Source: an uncultured Erysipelotrichaceae bacterium
Lineage (GTDB): Bacteria > Bacillota_I > Bacilli_A > Erysipelotrichales > Erysipelotrichaceae
Direction: 5' to 3'
Length of the DNA stretch: 10,477 bases
Assembly (NCBI GenBank): GCA_902795875.1
Contig: CADBND010000111.1
Coordinates: 1 to 10,477, forward strand
Positions 1 to 7,437 of this stretch are shown in pieces (position 1 is the stretch's first letter; each line of letters starts with the position of its first letter). Under the pieces are notes generated by a model. The model was given only the letters and a program-made list of their open reading frames with translations, was not told the DNA's origin and did not search any database. Both the position numbers and the translations under genes were made by a program.

Positions 1-204
1 GAAGCCTGTGCCGAAGATTTTCTCGGCGATGTGACCACGCAGGATCTGCAGATTAAGCTTGGCGATAATGAATACTACTGTCTGGGGGACAATCGCAATG
101 TTTCGCGTGATTCGCGTTTCTACGGTCCTTTCCGCAACGACCAGATCATTTCGACCCATTTCTTTATCATTTATCCCTTTACCGATATCGGTTTCAATAA
201 ATAA
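1..204 (+). CDS. lepB: Type I signal peptidase, C-terminal fragment (5' end outside window)
   Basis: This is the last 67 codons of a membrane-anchored serine protease (S26 family) that removes signal peptides from exported proteins on the outer face of the cytoplasmic membrane. The visible part carries the family's C-terminal box: LGDNRNVSRDSRFYGPF at fragment residues 28-44, matching the conserved GDNRxxSxDSRxxG signature. The catalytic Ser and Lys and the N-terminal anchor lie upstream of the window and cannot be checked. The frame is open from base 1 and ends with TAA at 202-204, three bases before the next start. A signal peptidase gene just upstream of rbgA-rnhB is a common arrangement in Bacillota, which supports the call. 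The motif is close to diagnostic. Which paralogue (sip/lep) this is cannot be told from the fragment. Confidence 0.9.
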   Translation, partial: EACAEDFLGDVTTQDLQIKLGDNEYYCLGDNRNVSRDSRFYGPFRNDQIISTHFFIIYPFTDIGFNK

Positions 205-207
205 GAT

Positions 208-1014
208 ATGAGACTCACTGTCCTTGTCGACAATATGACGTTTATCGATATGTACTATCTGGGCGAGCCTGCCCTGAGTTTTTATATCGAAGACGAAGAC
301 GAGAAGATTCTTTTTGATACAGGCTATTCCGATATCTTTTTGCGGAATGCGGAAAAGATGGGGATCGATCTGAGAGAAGTTGACACGATCGTACTCTCAC
401 ATGGTCACAATGACCATACAGGCGGTCTGCGTTTTTTGCCTGCTTGCGTCAACGGCAGAAGAATACTGGCTCATCCGGATACCTTCCTTTATCGTGAAGA
501 TGATGAAGGACTTCCGATCGGTTCGTTTTTAAAGCAGGACGAGGTATCGAAAAAAGGTATCATCGATTATAAAAAAGAGCCGGTAAAACTCAGTAAACGG
601 CTCTATTATCTCGGACAGATCGAAGAGCATTTCGATTTTGAAAGACGCCGCCCTATCGGAAAAAAGATCTGTCTGGGAAGATCTGTCGAAGATATGATCT
701 TTGATGATTCCGCATTGGCTTACAAGTCAAAAGAAGGTCTTTTCATCATTACGGGCTGTTCGCATTCCGGAATATGCAATATCGTTCATCAGGCAAAAAG
801 GATTTGTGAAGAAGACAGGATACTTGGCGTGATCGGCGGATTTCATCTTTTTGAAAATGACGACCGTTTGAGAAAGACGATATCCTATCTGAAGGAAAAC
901 GATATCAGGATGCTGTATCCTTGCCATTGTGTTTCCCTTGAAGCAAAGATCGCCATCGCAAAGGAAATGCACATAGAAGAAGTTGGCGTCGGTTTGAAAC
1001 TGGAGATCGATTAG
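208..1014 (+). CDS. Metallo-beta-lactamase-fold hydrolase, COG1237 type
   Basis: This is a 268-residue soluble protein of the metallo-beta-lactamase fold. The binuclear metal motif HxHxDH is seen as SHGHNDHTGG at residues 64-73 (H65, H67, D69, H70). Further likely ligands are H186 in a TGCSHSG motif, H213 in GGFHLF and H240 in PCHC. The pairing of GCSHxG with a C-terminal PCHC is typical of COG1237, often annotated as a 7,8-dihydropterin-6-methyl-4-(beta-D-ribofuranosyl)aminobenzene 5'-phosphate synthase-like hydrolase. That name comes from archaeal relatives, and the substrate in this bacterium is unknown. There is no signal peptide or membrane segment, so it should be cytoplasmic. It starts 3 nt after the signal peptidase stop and ends 2 nt before rbgA, so it is probably co-transcribed. 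No Shine-Dalgarno sequence is visible before the ATG, so translation may depend on coupling to the upstream gene. Confidence 0.85.
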   Translation: MRLTVLVDNMTFIDMYYLGEPALSFYIEDEDEKILFDTGYSDIFLRNAEKMGIDLREVDTIVLSHGHNDHTGGLRFLPACVNGRRILAHPDTFLYREDDEGLPIGSFLKQDEVSKKGIIDYKKEPVKLSKRLYYLGQIEEHFDFERRRPIGKKICLGRSVEDMIFDDSALAYKSKEGLFIITGCSHSGICNIVHQAKRICEEDRILGVIGGFHLFENDDRLRKTISYLKENDIRMLYPCHCVSLEAKIAIAKEMHIEEVGVGLKLEID

Positions 1015-1016
1015 TT

Positions 1017-1859
1017 ATGGAAGACAATTATACAAAGATCAACTGGTATCCCGGTCATATGGCTAAGGCCAGAAGGCAGATGGAGGAACAGCTCAAACTT
1101 GTCGATATCGTCATTGAACTCAGGGATGCCCGCATCCCCATGGCTTCAGCCAATCCGATGTTGCAGGAACTGTCCAGAAACAAGCCGGTCCTGATCATCC
1201 TGAATAAGGCTGATCTTGCCGATCCGGAAATGAGCCTGCTTTGGAAGGAACATTTTCAGCATTGTCTGATCATCGACTCTGTTTCCGATAATCTTTCCAA
1301 GATCGTCGTGAATGAAGTCAAGAAGATCCTTTCCGATAAGCTGGAAAGAGCGAAGGCCCGCGGTATCCGCAAGAAAGTCCTCAGAGCGATGGTCGTAGGG
1401 ATACCCAATGTAGGCAAGTCCACTTTCATAAACAACATCGTGAAAAAGAAGGTCGCAAAGGCGGAAAACCGGCCTGGTGTCACCAAATCCTTGCAATGGA
1501 TCCGGATCAATGAAGAAGTGGAACTCCTCGATACACCGGGTGTACTCTGGCCGAAGATCGATGATCAGAATGATGCCAGACTTCTGGCGCTGATCGGTTC
1601 GATCAATGACGACATCCTCGATAAGGAGGAACTGGTCCGCTTCGGACTCTTCTATCTTATCGAAGCTTATCCCGGTCTTATTGAAAAACGGTACGGTGTA
1701 AAAGAAGAAAAAGAAGAACTCCTTGAAAGGATCGCGAAAGAGAAGCTCTGGCTTTTGAGCGACGATCAGATCAATATGCCCAAGACTGTCGATCTGATCT
1801 TAAAAGATATACGAAGCGGAAAGATAGGAAGGATCACCTGGCAGGATGCTCGAGAATAA
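1017..1859 (+). CDS. rbgA: Ribosome biogenesis GTPase RbgA (YlqF)
   Basis: This 280-residue GTPase assists late maturation of the 50S ribosomal subunit. It shows the circular permutation of the YlqF/YawG family. The G4 motif NKAD (63-66) comes first, then the P-loop GIPNVGKS (128-135), a G2 threonine near T156 in RPGVTKS, and G3 DTPG (172-175). The N-terminal NWYPGHMAKA stretch (9-18) and the LRDARIP segment (35-41) are RbgA hallmarks, and the C-terminal ~100 residues correspond to the helical RNA-binding domain. The length matches Bacillus subtilis RbgA (about 280 residues). The start is supported by GGAG at 1002-1005, 11 nt upstream. The 3' end overlaps rnhB by 14 nt, and this rbgA-rnhB pair is conserved across Bacillota. 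Nothing looks damaged. Confidence 0.96.
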   Translation: MEDNYTKINWYPGHMAKARRQMEEQLKLVDIVIELRDARIPMASANPMLQELSRNKPVLIILNKADLADPEMSLLWKEHFQHCLIIDSVSDNLSKIVVNEVKKILSDKLERAKARGIRKKVLRAMVVGIPNVGKSTFINNIVKKKVAKAENRPGVTKSLQWIRINEEVELLDTPGVLWPKIDDQNDARLLALIGSINDDILDKEELVRFGLFYLIEAYPGLIEKRYGVKEEKEELLERIAKEKLWLLSDDQINMPKTVDLILKDIRSGKIGRITWQDARE

Positions 1860-2448
1860 GTACGAACAGCTGTGCTGGTCAAAAGATGAGTATGTCATGG
1901 GGATCGATGAAGCCGGCAGGGGACCGCTTTGCGGTCCACTCGTTGTTGCCTGCTGTATCTTCCCGATCAACTACGAAAACGAAGAGATCAACGATTCCAA
2001 ACAGCTCAGCGAAAAGAAACGGGAGAAACTGTTCAGACAGATCATCAAGGATGCGCATCATTTCGAATTCCGGATCGTTTCGCCTGCTGATATCGACAGA
2101 TATGACATCTATCACGCTACAAAAAAGGCAATGGCGGAGCTGTCACAGTCTTCGAAGATCCATTCTCTCACTTTGACTGATGCCATGCCTTTGGACCGTT
2201 ATGATACCGTCAGTATCATCAAGGGGGATGCCAAGTCGATCTCCATTGCCGGTGCCAGTATTCTGGCAAAAGTGCTGCGTGATCACATCATGATGGGCTA
2301 TGATGTGCTCTATCCGCAATATGAATATCGCAATCACAAGGGATATGGAACGAAACGGCACCTTGAACTGATGGATGAATACGGGATCAATGAACTCTAC
2401 CGGATGTCGTTTAAGCCCTGTAAGGACAGACAATTGAAACTTTTCTGA
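1846..2448 (+). CDS. rnhB: Ribonuclease HII
   Basis: RNase HII (200 residues) cuts the RNA strand of RNA-DNA hybrids and incises DNA at single misincorporated ribonucleotides. The catalytic region is clear: GIDEAGRGPLCGP at 19-31 supplies D21 and E22, D112 sits in the LTLTDAM strand, and D128 lies in IKGDAKS. The SISIAGASILAKVLRD block (131-146) and PQYEYRNHKGYGTKRH match the family core. One minor oddity is IAGAS where IAAAS is usual. The first ATG (1846) lies inside the 3' end of rbgA, 14 nt before its end, with an AGGAAGG-like purine stretch at about 1826-1832, so translation is probably coupled. The length is normal for a short RNase HII. A terminator-like hairpin follows the stop by one base. 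Confidence 0.96.
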   Translation: MLENKYEQLCWSKDEYVMGIDEAGRGPLCGPLVVACCIFPINYENEEINDSKQLSEKKREKLFRQIIKDAHHFEFRIVSPADIDRYDIYHATKKAMAELSQSSKIHSLTLTDAMPLDRYDTVSIIKGDAKSISIAGASILAKVLRDHIMMGYDVLYPQYEYRNHKGYGTKRHLELMDEYGINELYRMSFKPCKDRQLKLF

Positions 2449-2449
2449 A

Positions 2450-2479
2450 GATCGGATCAGGTGATCCGGTCTTTTGTTT
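2450..2479 (+). terminator. Probable intrinsic terminator after rnhB
   Basis: Bases 2450-2459 can pair with 2462-2471 to give a 10-bp stem with one G-U pair and a very tight loop (more realistically 9 bp with a 4-nt loop, AGGT). TTTTGTTT follows at 2472-2479. The hairpin starts one base after the rnhB stop, in a 46-nt gap, where a terminator is expected. The stem is only moderately GC-rich and the T-run is broken by a G, so partial read-through into dprA is possible. Confidence 0.7.
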
Positions 2480-2494
2480 CAAATAATGTAACAG

Positions 2495-3208
2495 ATGAAC
2501 AGAGATGAATTGATATCCTATTCTTTTTATTGTGGCGGGGAATATGACAGGATATTGAAAGCGATAAGGTCGAAAAAGAAAGTGACTGTTGTAAAGATCG
2601 ACAATGCGATCACGATCCTAGATGAAGGATATCCCAAAAAACTTCTGGATCTGAAATATCCACCGTTCGTCCTGTATTACAAGGGCGATCTTTCTTTGCT
2701 GAATGAGGAACTCTATGCGATGGTCGGTTCCAGAGATCCCTGTGCTTATGCTTTGGCGGCAACGAAGGCTGTTGCGCTTCACAATCAGGATAGGGTACTT
2801 GTATCAGGACTGGCGAAAGGGATCGACGCCTGCGGGCACCGGAATGCCGGAAAAAGCATCGGGATACTCGGATGCGGGATCGACCGTATCTATCCGCTCT
2901 GTAACAAGGATCTGTATGAGGATTTAGAAAGAAACGGGCTGATCCTTTCGGAGTATCCTTCCTCATGCGATCCTTATGGATATCATTTCCCTTTTCGAAA
3001 CAGGATCATCGCCGCACTTTCGAAAACAGTCTATATCATGCAGAGCGCAAAACGTTCAGGAACGATGACGACCGTAAATGAAGCTTTGGAACTGGGCAGG
3101 GAGATCCGGGTACTTCCTTATGATATCTTCATGAAAGAAGGCCTTCAGAATAATGAATTGATCTATGAAGGAGCGCAACCTGTCCGATACGAAGAAATTG
3201 CATTTTGA
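2495..3208 (+). CDS. dprA: DNA-processing protein DprA (Smf), compact form
   Basis: DprA binds incoming single-stranded DNA and loads RecA during natural transformation. The Rossmann-like core is intact: YPKKLLDLKYPPFVLYYKGD (46-65), VGSRDP (77-82), SGLAKGIDACGH (104-115), GCGIDRIYP (126-134), SEYP (152-155), FPFRNRIIAALS (165-176) and SGTMTTVNEALELGRE (188-203). At 237 residues it is shorter than most DprA proteins (about 280-370). Only about 45 residues precede the core, too few for a full SAM-like domain, and there is no C-terminal winged helix. TAA at 2489-2491 lies in frame just upstream, so 2495 is the first possible ATG, yet no Shine-Dalgarno sequence is visible. It lies 41 nt before topA, the conserved smf-topA order. 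No other competence gene is in the window, so transformability cannot be inferred. Confidence 0.93.
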   Translation: MNRDELISYSFYCGGEYDRILKAIRSKKKVTVVKIDNAITILDEGYPKKLLDLKYPPFVLYYKGDLSLLNEELYAMVGSRDPCAYALAATKAVALHNQDRVLVSGLAKGIDACGHRNAGKSIGILGCGIDRIYPLCNKDLYEDLERNGLILSEYPSSCDPYGYHFPFRNRIIAALSKTVYIMQSAKRSGTMTTVNEALELGREIRVLPYDIFMKEGLQNNELIYEGAQPVRYEEIAF

Positions 3209-3249
3209 ATATATTTATGTAAATATTATTAATTGTTGAAGGTGTCACT
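3209..3249 (+). promoter_or_regulatory. AT-rich dprA-topA spacer with topA ribosome binding site
   Basis: This 41-nt gap is strikingly AT-rich compared with the flanking genes. It ends in GAAGGTG at 3238-3244, five bases before the topA ATG, a good Shine-Dalgarno match that fixes the topA start. A weak sigma-A-like pair (TTGAAT 3205-3210, TATTAA 3227-3232, 16-nt spacer) can be drawn, but it would start the transcript at or inside the ribosome binding site, so I do not claim a promoter. Confidence 0.5.
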
Positions 3250-5253
3250 ATGAAAAATCTGGTAATTGTAGAATCTCCATCGAAATCAAAAACGATAGAA
3301 AAATACCTTGGAAAGGACTTTAAGGTCACTTCTTCCAAGGGACATATATGCGATCTTGCAACGAAGGGAAAGGAAGGCCTGGGTGTCGATATCGAGAACG
3401 ACTTCAAGCCGACCTATGAGATCTCACCGGACAAGAAGGCTGTTGTTTCTGAACTGAAGAAAATGGTCAAGGATGCTGATTTTGTATATCTTGCGACCGA
3501 CCCGGATCGGGAAGGAGAAGCGATCTCTTGGCATCTGGCCAGGGAACTGGGCCTTGATACCAATCAGAACAACCGGATCGTTTTCAATGAGATCACCAAG
3601 AATGCCGTATTGAAGGCATTTGATAATCCCAGGACTATAGATATGGCTCTGGTCCGCTCACAGGAGACCAGAAGGATACTTGACAGGATCATCGGTTTCA
3701 AACTGTCCAAACTGTTACAGAAAAAGATCAGCTCCAAATCGGCAGGGCGTGTTCAATCCATCGCATTAAGGATGATCTGTGACCGTGAGAAAGAGATCGA
3801 GGCTTTCGTTCCGGAAGAATACTGGACGATCAGCGCCGATCTGGGAAAGAAGATGATCACGACTTTAAGCCGGTATCAGGGCAAGAAGATCGAGATCAAA
3901 AACGAAAAAGAAGCAGACGCTATCCTCAAAGCTCTTGGTGAAGAGTTCACACTGAAAGATATCAGTGAAAAAAGCAAGAAGAGGGCAGCCTATCTTCCTT
4001 TCATCACTTCCACCATGCAGCAGGAAGCTTCCACGAAACTGGGATTCACTTCCAAAAAGACGATGATGGTCGCCCAGTCACTGTATGAAGGCGTTGAACT
4101 GTCCGGCGGTGCACAGGGTCTCATCACCTATATGCGTACCGATTCCACGCGACTTTCATCTGAGTTTGTTGCATCTGCTTTTGACAAGATCGAGAAGGAA
4201 TACGGCAAGGAATACAAGGGTTTCTACCGGGTAAAGAACGATGATTCCTCACAGGATGCGCATGAAGCGATCCGACCGACGAATCTTGCCAATGAGCCCG
4301 ATCAGATCAAACAGTATTTAACCAACGATCAGTATAAACTGTACCGTTTCATATATTACCGCGCTTTGGCTTCTTTGATGTCGGAGGCTGTATTCAAGTC
4401 GGCAACATACAGTTTCGACAACAACGGCTACGAATTTACGGTCAACGGTTCCAAGATGGAATTTGACGGTTTCTTAAAAGTTTACGGAGACTACGACAGT
4501 TCCAAAGATGTCATCCTTCCCAAATTGGCGACAGGTGATGTGATCAAGAGCAATAAGATCAAGAAGGAACAGCATTTTACCGAAGGTCCCAGCCGTTATA
4601 CGGAAGCAAGATTGATCAAGGCACTTGAAGAAGAAGGAGTCGGCCGTCCATCCACATATGCGACGATCATCGATACGATCGAAAAGAGAAACTATGTGGA
4701 ATATAAGAAGGCTTCCGATTCGTCCAAGACGAAGTATTTCTTCCCGACAAAACAGGGAATACTGACAGATGAGAAACTGAGGGAATACTTCCAGCAGGTC
4801 ATCAATGTCAAATATACAGCGGAAATGGAATCAGAACTCGATGAGATCGCCGAAGACAAACTGGATTCGATCGCTTCTTTGAAGGAATTCTATTCCCGTT
4901 TTCAGCCATTGGTGGACTCCGCTTATGAACAGATGGAAAAGGTACAGCCGGAAAAGACCGGTGAGACCTGCCCGGAATGCGGCGGCGATGTCGTCATCCG
5001 TAATGGGAAATACGGAAAGTTCAAATCCTGCATCAATTATCCGACCTGCAAATGGCACGAATCTCTGGTCAAGAAGGATGAACCGGAAGATATCGGCCGG
5101 ACCTGTCCGGAATGCGGCAAGCCGCTATTAAAGAGAAAGTCCCGTTATGGCACTTATTTCATCGGTTGTTCGGGTTACCCCAAATGCCGCTACATCGAAT
5201 CCCTGGATTCTGAAACTCCGAAGAAGTTCTATAGAAGAAAGAAAAAACAATGA
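3250..5253 (+). CDS. topA: DNA topoisomerase I (type IA)
   Basis: This enzyme relaxes negative supercoils by cutting one DNA strand through a tyrosine. The 667-residue protein begins with a Toprim domain: VESPSKSKTIEKYLG (7-21, E8) and ATDPDREGEAISWHLA (82-97), where D84, D86 and E88 bind Mg2+. The catalytic tyrosine is Y294 in GLITYMRTDS (290-299). SQDAHEAIRPT (334-344) and EGVGRPSTYA complete the core. The C-terminus holds two four-cysteine zinc ribbons, C574/C577/C594/C600 and C619/C622/C640/C646, followed by a basic tail (RRKKKQ). The length is close to that of Bacillus subtilis TopA (691). The start is set by the GAAGGTG site. The stop TGA overlaps the trmFO ATG as ATGA, so the two are translationally coupled. 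All catalytic residues I can place are present. Confidence 0.97.
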   Translation: MKNLVIVESPSKSKTIEKYLGKDFKVTSSKGHICDLATKGKEGLGVDIENDFKPTYEISPDKKAVVSELKKMVKDADFVYLATDPDREGEAISWHLARELGLDTNQNNRIVFNEITKNAVLKAFDNPRTIDMALVRSQETRRILDRIIGFKLSKLLQKKISSKSAGRVQSIALRMICDREKEIEAFVPEEYWTISADLGKKMITTLSRYQGKKIEIKNEKEADAILKALGEEFTLKDISEKSKKRAAYLPFITSTMQQEASTKLGFTSKKTMMVAQSLYEGVELSGGAQGLITYMRTDSTRLSSEFVASAFDKIEKEYGKEYKGFYRVKNDDSSQDAHEAIRPTNLANEPDQIKQYLTNDQYKLYRFIYYRALASLMSEAVFKSATYSFDNNGYEFTVNGSKMEFDGFLKVYGDYDSSKDVILPKLATGDVIKSNKIKKEQHFTEGPSRYTEARLIKALEEEGVGRPSTYATIIDTIEKRNYVEYKKASDSSKTKYFFPTKQGILTDEKLREYFQQVINVKYTAEMESELDEIAEDKLDSIASLKEFYSRFQPLVDSAYEQMEKVQPEKTGETCPECGGDVVIRNGKYGKFKSCINYPTCKWHESLVKKDEPEDIGRTCPECGKPLLKRKSRYGTYFIGCSGYPKCRYIESLDSETPKKFYRRKKKQ

Positions 5254-6542
5254 AAGTCAAAGTGATCGGCGCCGGGCTGGCAGGCTCAGAAGCGGCCTAT
5301 CAGCTTGCGAAAAGGGGGTTTGAGGTAGAACTCATAGAACAGAAATCCGTTAAAAGACATCCGGCTTTCAAGACGGATGATTTTGCGGAACTGATCTGTT
5401 CGAATTCATTAAGAAGTGACGATTTATACAATGCTGTGGGTCTGCTGAAACAGGAGATGCGGATCCTTGATTCTCTGGTAATGAAGGCAGCCGACAAATA
5501 TCGGATCCCTGCCGGAAAGTCTCTGGCGGTAGACCGCCGGGGTTTTTCAGAATACATCACTGATGAGATCAGAAAAAACCCGAACATCAAGATCCTCTAC
5601 GAAGAAGCGACACAGATCGATGACTCCGTTCCGACGATCATTGCGGCAGGTCCTTTGTGTGAAGGAGAACTTGCGGAAAGCATTTCCCGGCTCTGCGATA
5701 AGGATTTCCTGCATTTCTATGATGCGGTATCGCCGATCGTGGATAAGGATTCGATCGATTTTGATTATGCCTACTATAAATCCCGTTATGACGAAGAAAA
5801 CGAAGGGGATTACATCAACTGTCCTTTGAGCAAGGAGGAGTTTGAAACCTTTTATAATGCAGTCATCAACGCGAGAAAGATCGCTGTGCACGATATCGAC
5901 GATGAAAAGTATTTCGAAGGATGCATGCCTTTCGAAGAGATGGCAAGAAGGGGATATAAGACACTTCTCTTCGGACCTATGAAACCGGTCGGGCTTGAAC
6001 ATGACGGGATAAGACCTTATGCGGTCGTTCAGCTCAGAAAAGACAATGCGATCGATACTTTATATAATGTCGTAGGTTTTCAGACGCATCTCACTTTTGG
6101 TTCACAAGAAGAGGTCCTGAAAACGATTCCTGCCTTAAGAAACGTCCGCATCGTAAGATACGGAGTCATGCATAGAAATACATATATCAATTCACCGAGC
6201 GTCATAAACGACAAATACCAGTTTATCGAACATCCAAACCTTTTTGTTGCCGGACAGATATCCGGCGTGGAAGGATATGTGGAATCTGCAGCAAGCGGAT
6301 TGTATGCAGCATTGAATCTGAGCCAGTATCTTAATAGCGGCATCCGGTTTGAACTTGGTCCCGATACGATGATGGGTGCGATGGCTGCCTACATATCCGA
6401 CAAAAGCATTTCTAAACTGCAGCCGATGAATGCGAATTTCGGTATCTTCCGTTATGAATACAGCGGACCGAAAAATGAAAAGAAGAAAGCGTATGTTGAA
6501 CACGCTCTGGAGGTCGTCAGAGAATATGCAGGACATGTATAA
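5250..6542 (+). CDS. trmFO: TrmFO, folate/FAD-dependent tRNA (uracil-54-C5) methyltransferase
   Basis: This enzyme makes ribothymidine at position 54 of tRNA, using methylene-tetrahydrofolate as carbon source and FADH2 as reductant. The 430-residue protein opens with the FAD-binding GAGLAGSEAA (7-16). ELICSNSLRSDD includes C50, and GCMPFEEMARRG includes C225. These correspond by motif and spacing to the two functional cysteines known in Bacillus subtilis TrmFO (C53, C226). GPMKPVGLE, YAVVQLRKDN, VGFQTHL, RYGVMHRNTYINSP and VAGQISGVEGYVESAASGLYAA follow in family order. Length is normal (B. subtilis 435). The 4-nt overlap with topA and 17-nt overlap with xerC show operon expression. The topA-trmFO-xerC order is conserved in Bacillota. 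A terminator-like hairpin lies inside codons 92-100 and is listed separately. Confidence 0.97.
   Translation: MKVKVIGAGLAGSEAAYQLAKRGFEVELIEQKSVKRHPAFKTDDFAELICSNSLRSDDLYNAVGLLKQEMRILDSLVMKAADKYRIPAGKSLAVDRRGFSEYITDEIRKNPNIKILYEEATQIDDSVPTIIAAGPLCEGELAESISRLCDKDFLHFYDAVSPIVDKDSIDFDYAYYKSRYDEENEGDYINCPLSKEEFETFYNAVINARKIAVHDIDDEKYFEGCMPFEEMARRGYKTLLFGPMKPVGLEHDGIRPYAVVQLRKDNAIDTLYNVVGFQTHLTFGSQEEVLKTIPALRNVRIVRYGVMHRNTYINSPSVINDKYQFIEHPNLFVAGQISGVEGYVESAASGLYAALNLSQYLNSGIRFELGPDTMMGAMAAYISDKSISKLQPMNANFGIFRYEYSGPKNEKKKAYVEHALEVVREYAGHV
5523..5547 (+). other. Terminator-like hairpin inside trmFO
   Basis: GGCGGT (5525-5530) pairs with ACCGCC (5533-5538), extended by a T-G wobble and a C-G pair to 5523/5540. 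GG and an uninterrupted T5 (5543-5547) follow. It looks like a short intrinsic terminator or pause site. The same bases encode the highly conserved LAVDRRGF motif, so protein constraint alone may explain it. Confidence 0.35.
6509..6513 (+). promoter_or_regulatory. Shine-Dalgarno GGAGG for xerC, inside trmFO
   Basis: GGAGG lies in the last codons of trmFO, 12 nt before ATG 6526 and 21 nt before the in-frame ATG at 6535. It is the best ribosome binding site in this overlap and favours 6526 over the longer in-frame options at 6430 and 6493, which would add residues with no counterpart in the Xer family. Confidence 0.55.
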
Positions 6543-7437
6543 GACTCTCGACGATTTTATCCGCTACATGTACGATAAGAGGACCGGTTCCGAAAAGACA
6601 GCGGATTCCTATTATCGTGACATCAGCCGTTTCATAACCTATCTGGAAGACAATAAGATCGGGGATTTTTCGGATGTCAATAAAGATGTAGTGTTCGATT
6701 ATGTGGAAGTACTACGTTCGGGAAAGATATCCCGGGGGAAGATCTCCAATTCGACCTACGCCCGTAATCTGAGCGCTTTGCGGTCTTTTTTTCGTTTTTT
6801 GAACGAAAGACACATCTGTGATGACAATCCTTTTGTCCAGTTTCGGAAAGTCCATGTAGAGAAGCATCTTCCCGATGTCCTGACTTTCGATCAGGTGGAA
6901 CGCCTTCTCAATGTATTCGATCTTGACGATCCTTTACAGGTACGCAATCGCTGTATCCTGGAGACGATCTATGCTTGCGGGCTTCGTATATCGGAGTGCT
7001 GTGATCTGCTTTATGACCACATCGACAGACAAGAAATGATCGTTCGTGTGATCGGAAAGGGAAACAAGGAGAGGATCGTTCCGTATTATCCAAGGCTCAA
7101 TGAACTGATCGATCTGTATGTGTCAATGTACAGAAACGATCTGGCGGATCGCGATTTCCCTTATCTTTTCATTTCACAAAGAAAAGGAAAAATATCGCCA
7201 AGAAGTGTTCAACTTCTTCTCGAAAATGCTAGAATAAAGGCTGGGCTTTCGATGACGGTGCATCCGCACATGCTCAGACACTCCTTTGCCACGCATCTTC
7301 TCGATAACGGCGCCGACCTCAGGACCGTTCAGGAACTGCTTGGACATGAGAACCTGTCTACGACGCAGCTGTATACACATCTGACATACGATCGTCTGAA
7401 GAAAGCCGTTGATTCGGCTCATCCGCACGCAAAATGA
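6526..7437 (+). CDS. xerC: Tyrosine recombinase XerC (CodV-like)
   Basis: This site-specific recombinase resolves chromosome dimers at dif, normally with a XerD partner. From ATG 6526 the protein is 303 residues, the usual Xer size. The SAM-like core-binding domain fills residues 1-108, with LSALRSFFRFL at 82-92. The catalytic domain shows all six tyrosine recombinase residues: R154 (ACGLRISE), K178 (GKGNKER), H248 and R251 (HPHMLRHSFATHLL), H274 (LLGHENLSTTQLYTH) and nucleophile Y283. Motifs alone do not separate XerC from XerD. Position directly after topA-trmFO, where Bacillus carries codV, favours XerC. The gene overlaps trmFO by 17 nt and its TGA overlaps the next ATG. An integrase of a mobile element is unlikely in this core context. 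Confidence 0.92.
   Translation: MQDMYKTLDDFIRYMYDKRTGSEKTADSYYRDISRFITYLEDNKIGDFSDVNKDVVFDYVEVLRSGKISRGKISNSTYARNLSALRSFFRFLNERHICDDNPFVQFRKVHVEKHLPDVLTFDQVERLLNVFDLDDPLQVRNRCILETIYACGLRISECCDLLYDHIDRQEMIVRVIGKGNKERIVPYYPRLNELIDLYVSMYRNDLADRDFPYLFISQRKGKISPRSVQLLLENARIKAGLSMTVHPHMLRHSFATHLLDNGADLRTVQELLGHENLSTTQLYTHLTYDRLKKAVDSAHPHAK

Noticed and set aside
1921..1937. Perfect 7-bp inverted repeat (GGACCGC / GCGGTCC, 3-nt loop) in early rnhB
   Set aside because: No T-run follows, and it encodes the conserved GPLCGP motif, so protein sequence explains it well enough.
3205..3232. Sigma-A-like promoter TTGAAT-N16-TATTAA before topA
   Set aside because: Both boxes match only 4 of 6 bases in an AT-rich gap, and the implied transcript start falls at the ribosome binding site.
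5547..6002. Antisense open frame of 151 codons inside trmFO
   Set aside because: It is fully covered by conserved trmFO sequence on the other strand, with no recognisable protein family.
6430..6525. Longer N-terminus for XerC starting at 6430 or 6493
   Set aside because: It would add 11-32 basic residues with no counterpart in Xer proteins and would lie inside trmFO coding sequence. GGAGG at 6509-6513 and the normal family length favour 6526.
6784..6813. T7 and T6 runs with a 7-bp inverted repeat in xerC, possible slippage or phase variation
   Set aside because: The runs are short and encode the conserved SFFRFL segment, and the frame is intact. There is no sign of a switching tract.
6526..7437. 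Tyrosine recombinase as an integrase of a mobile element
   Set aside because: Size, motifs and the topA-trmFO-xerC order match the housekeeping Xer protein. No attachment-site repeats or phage genes are seen.
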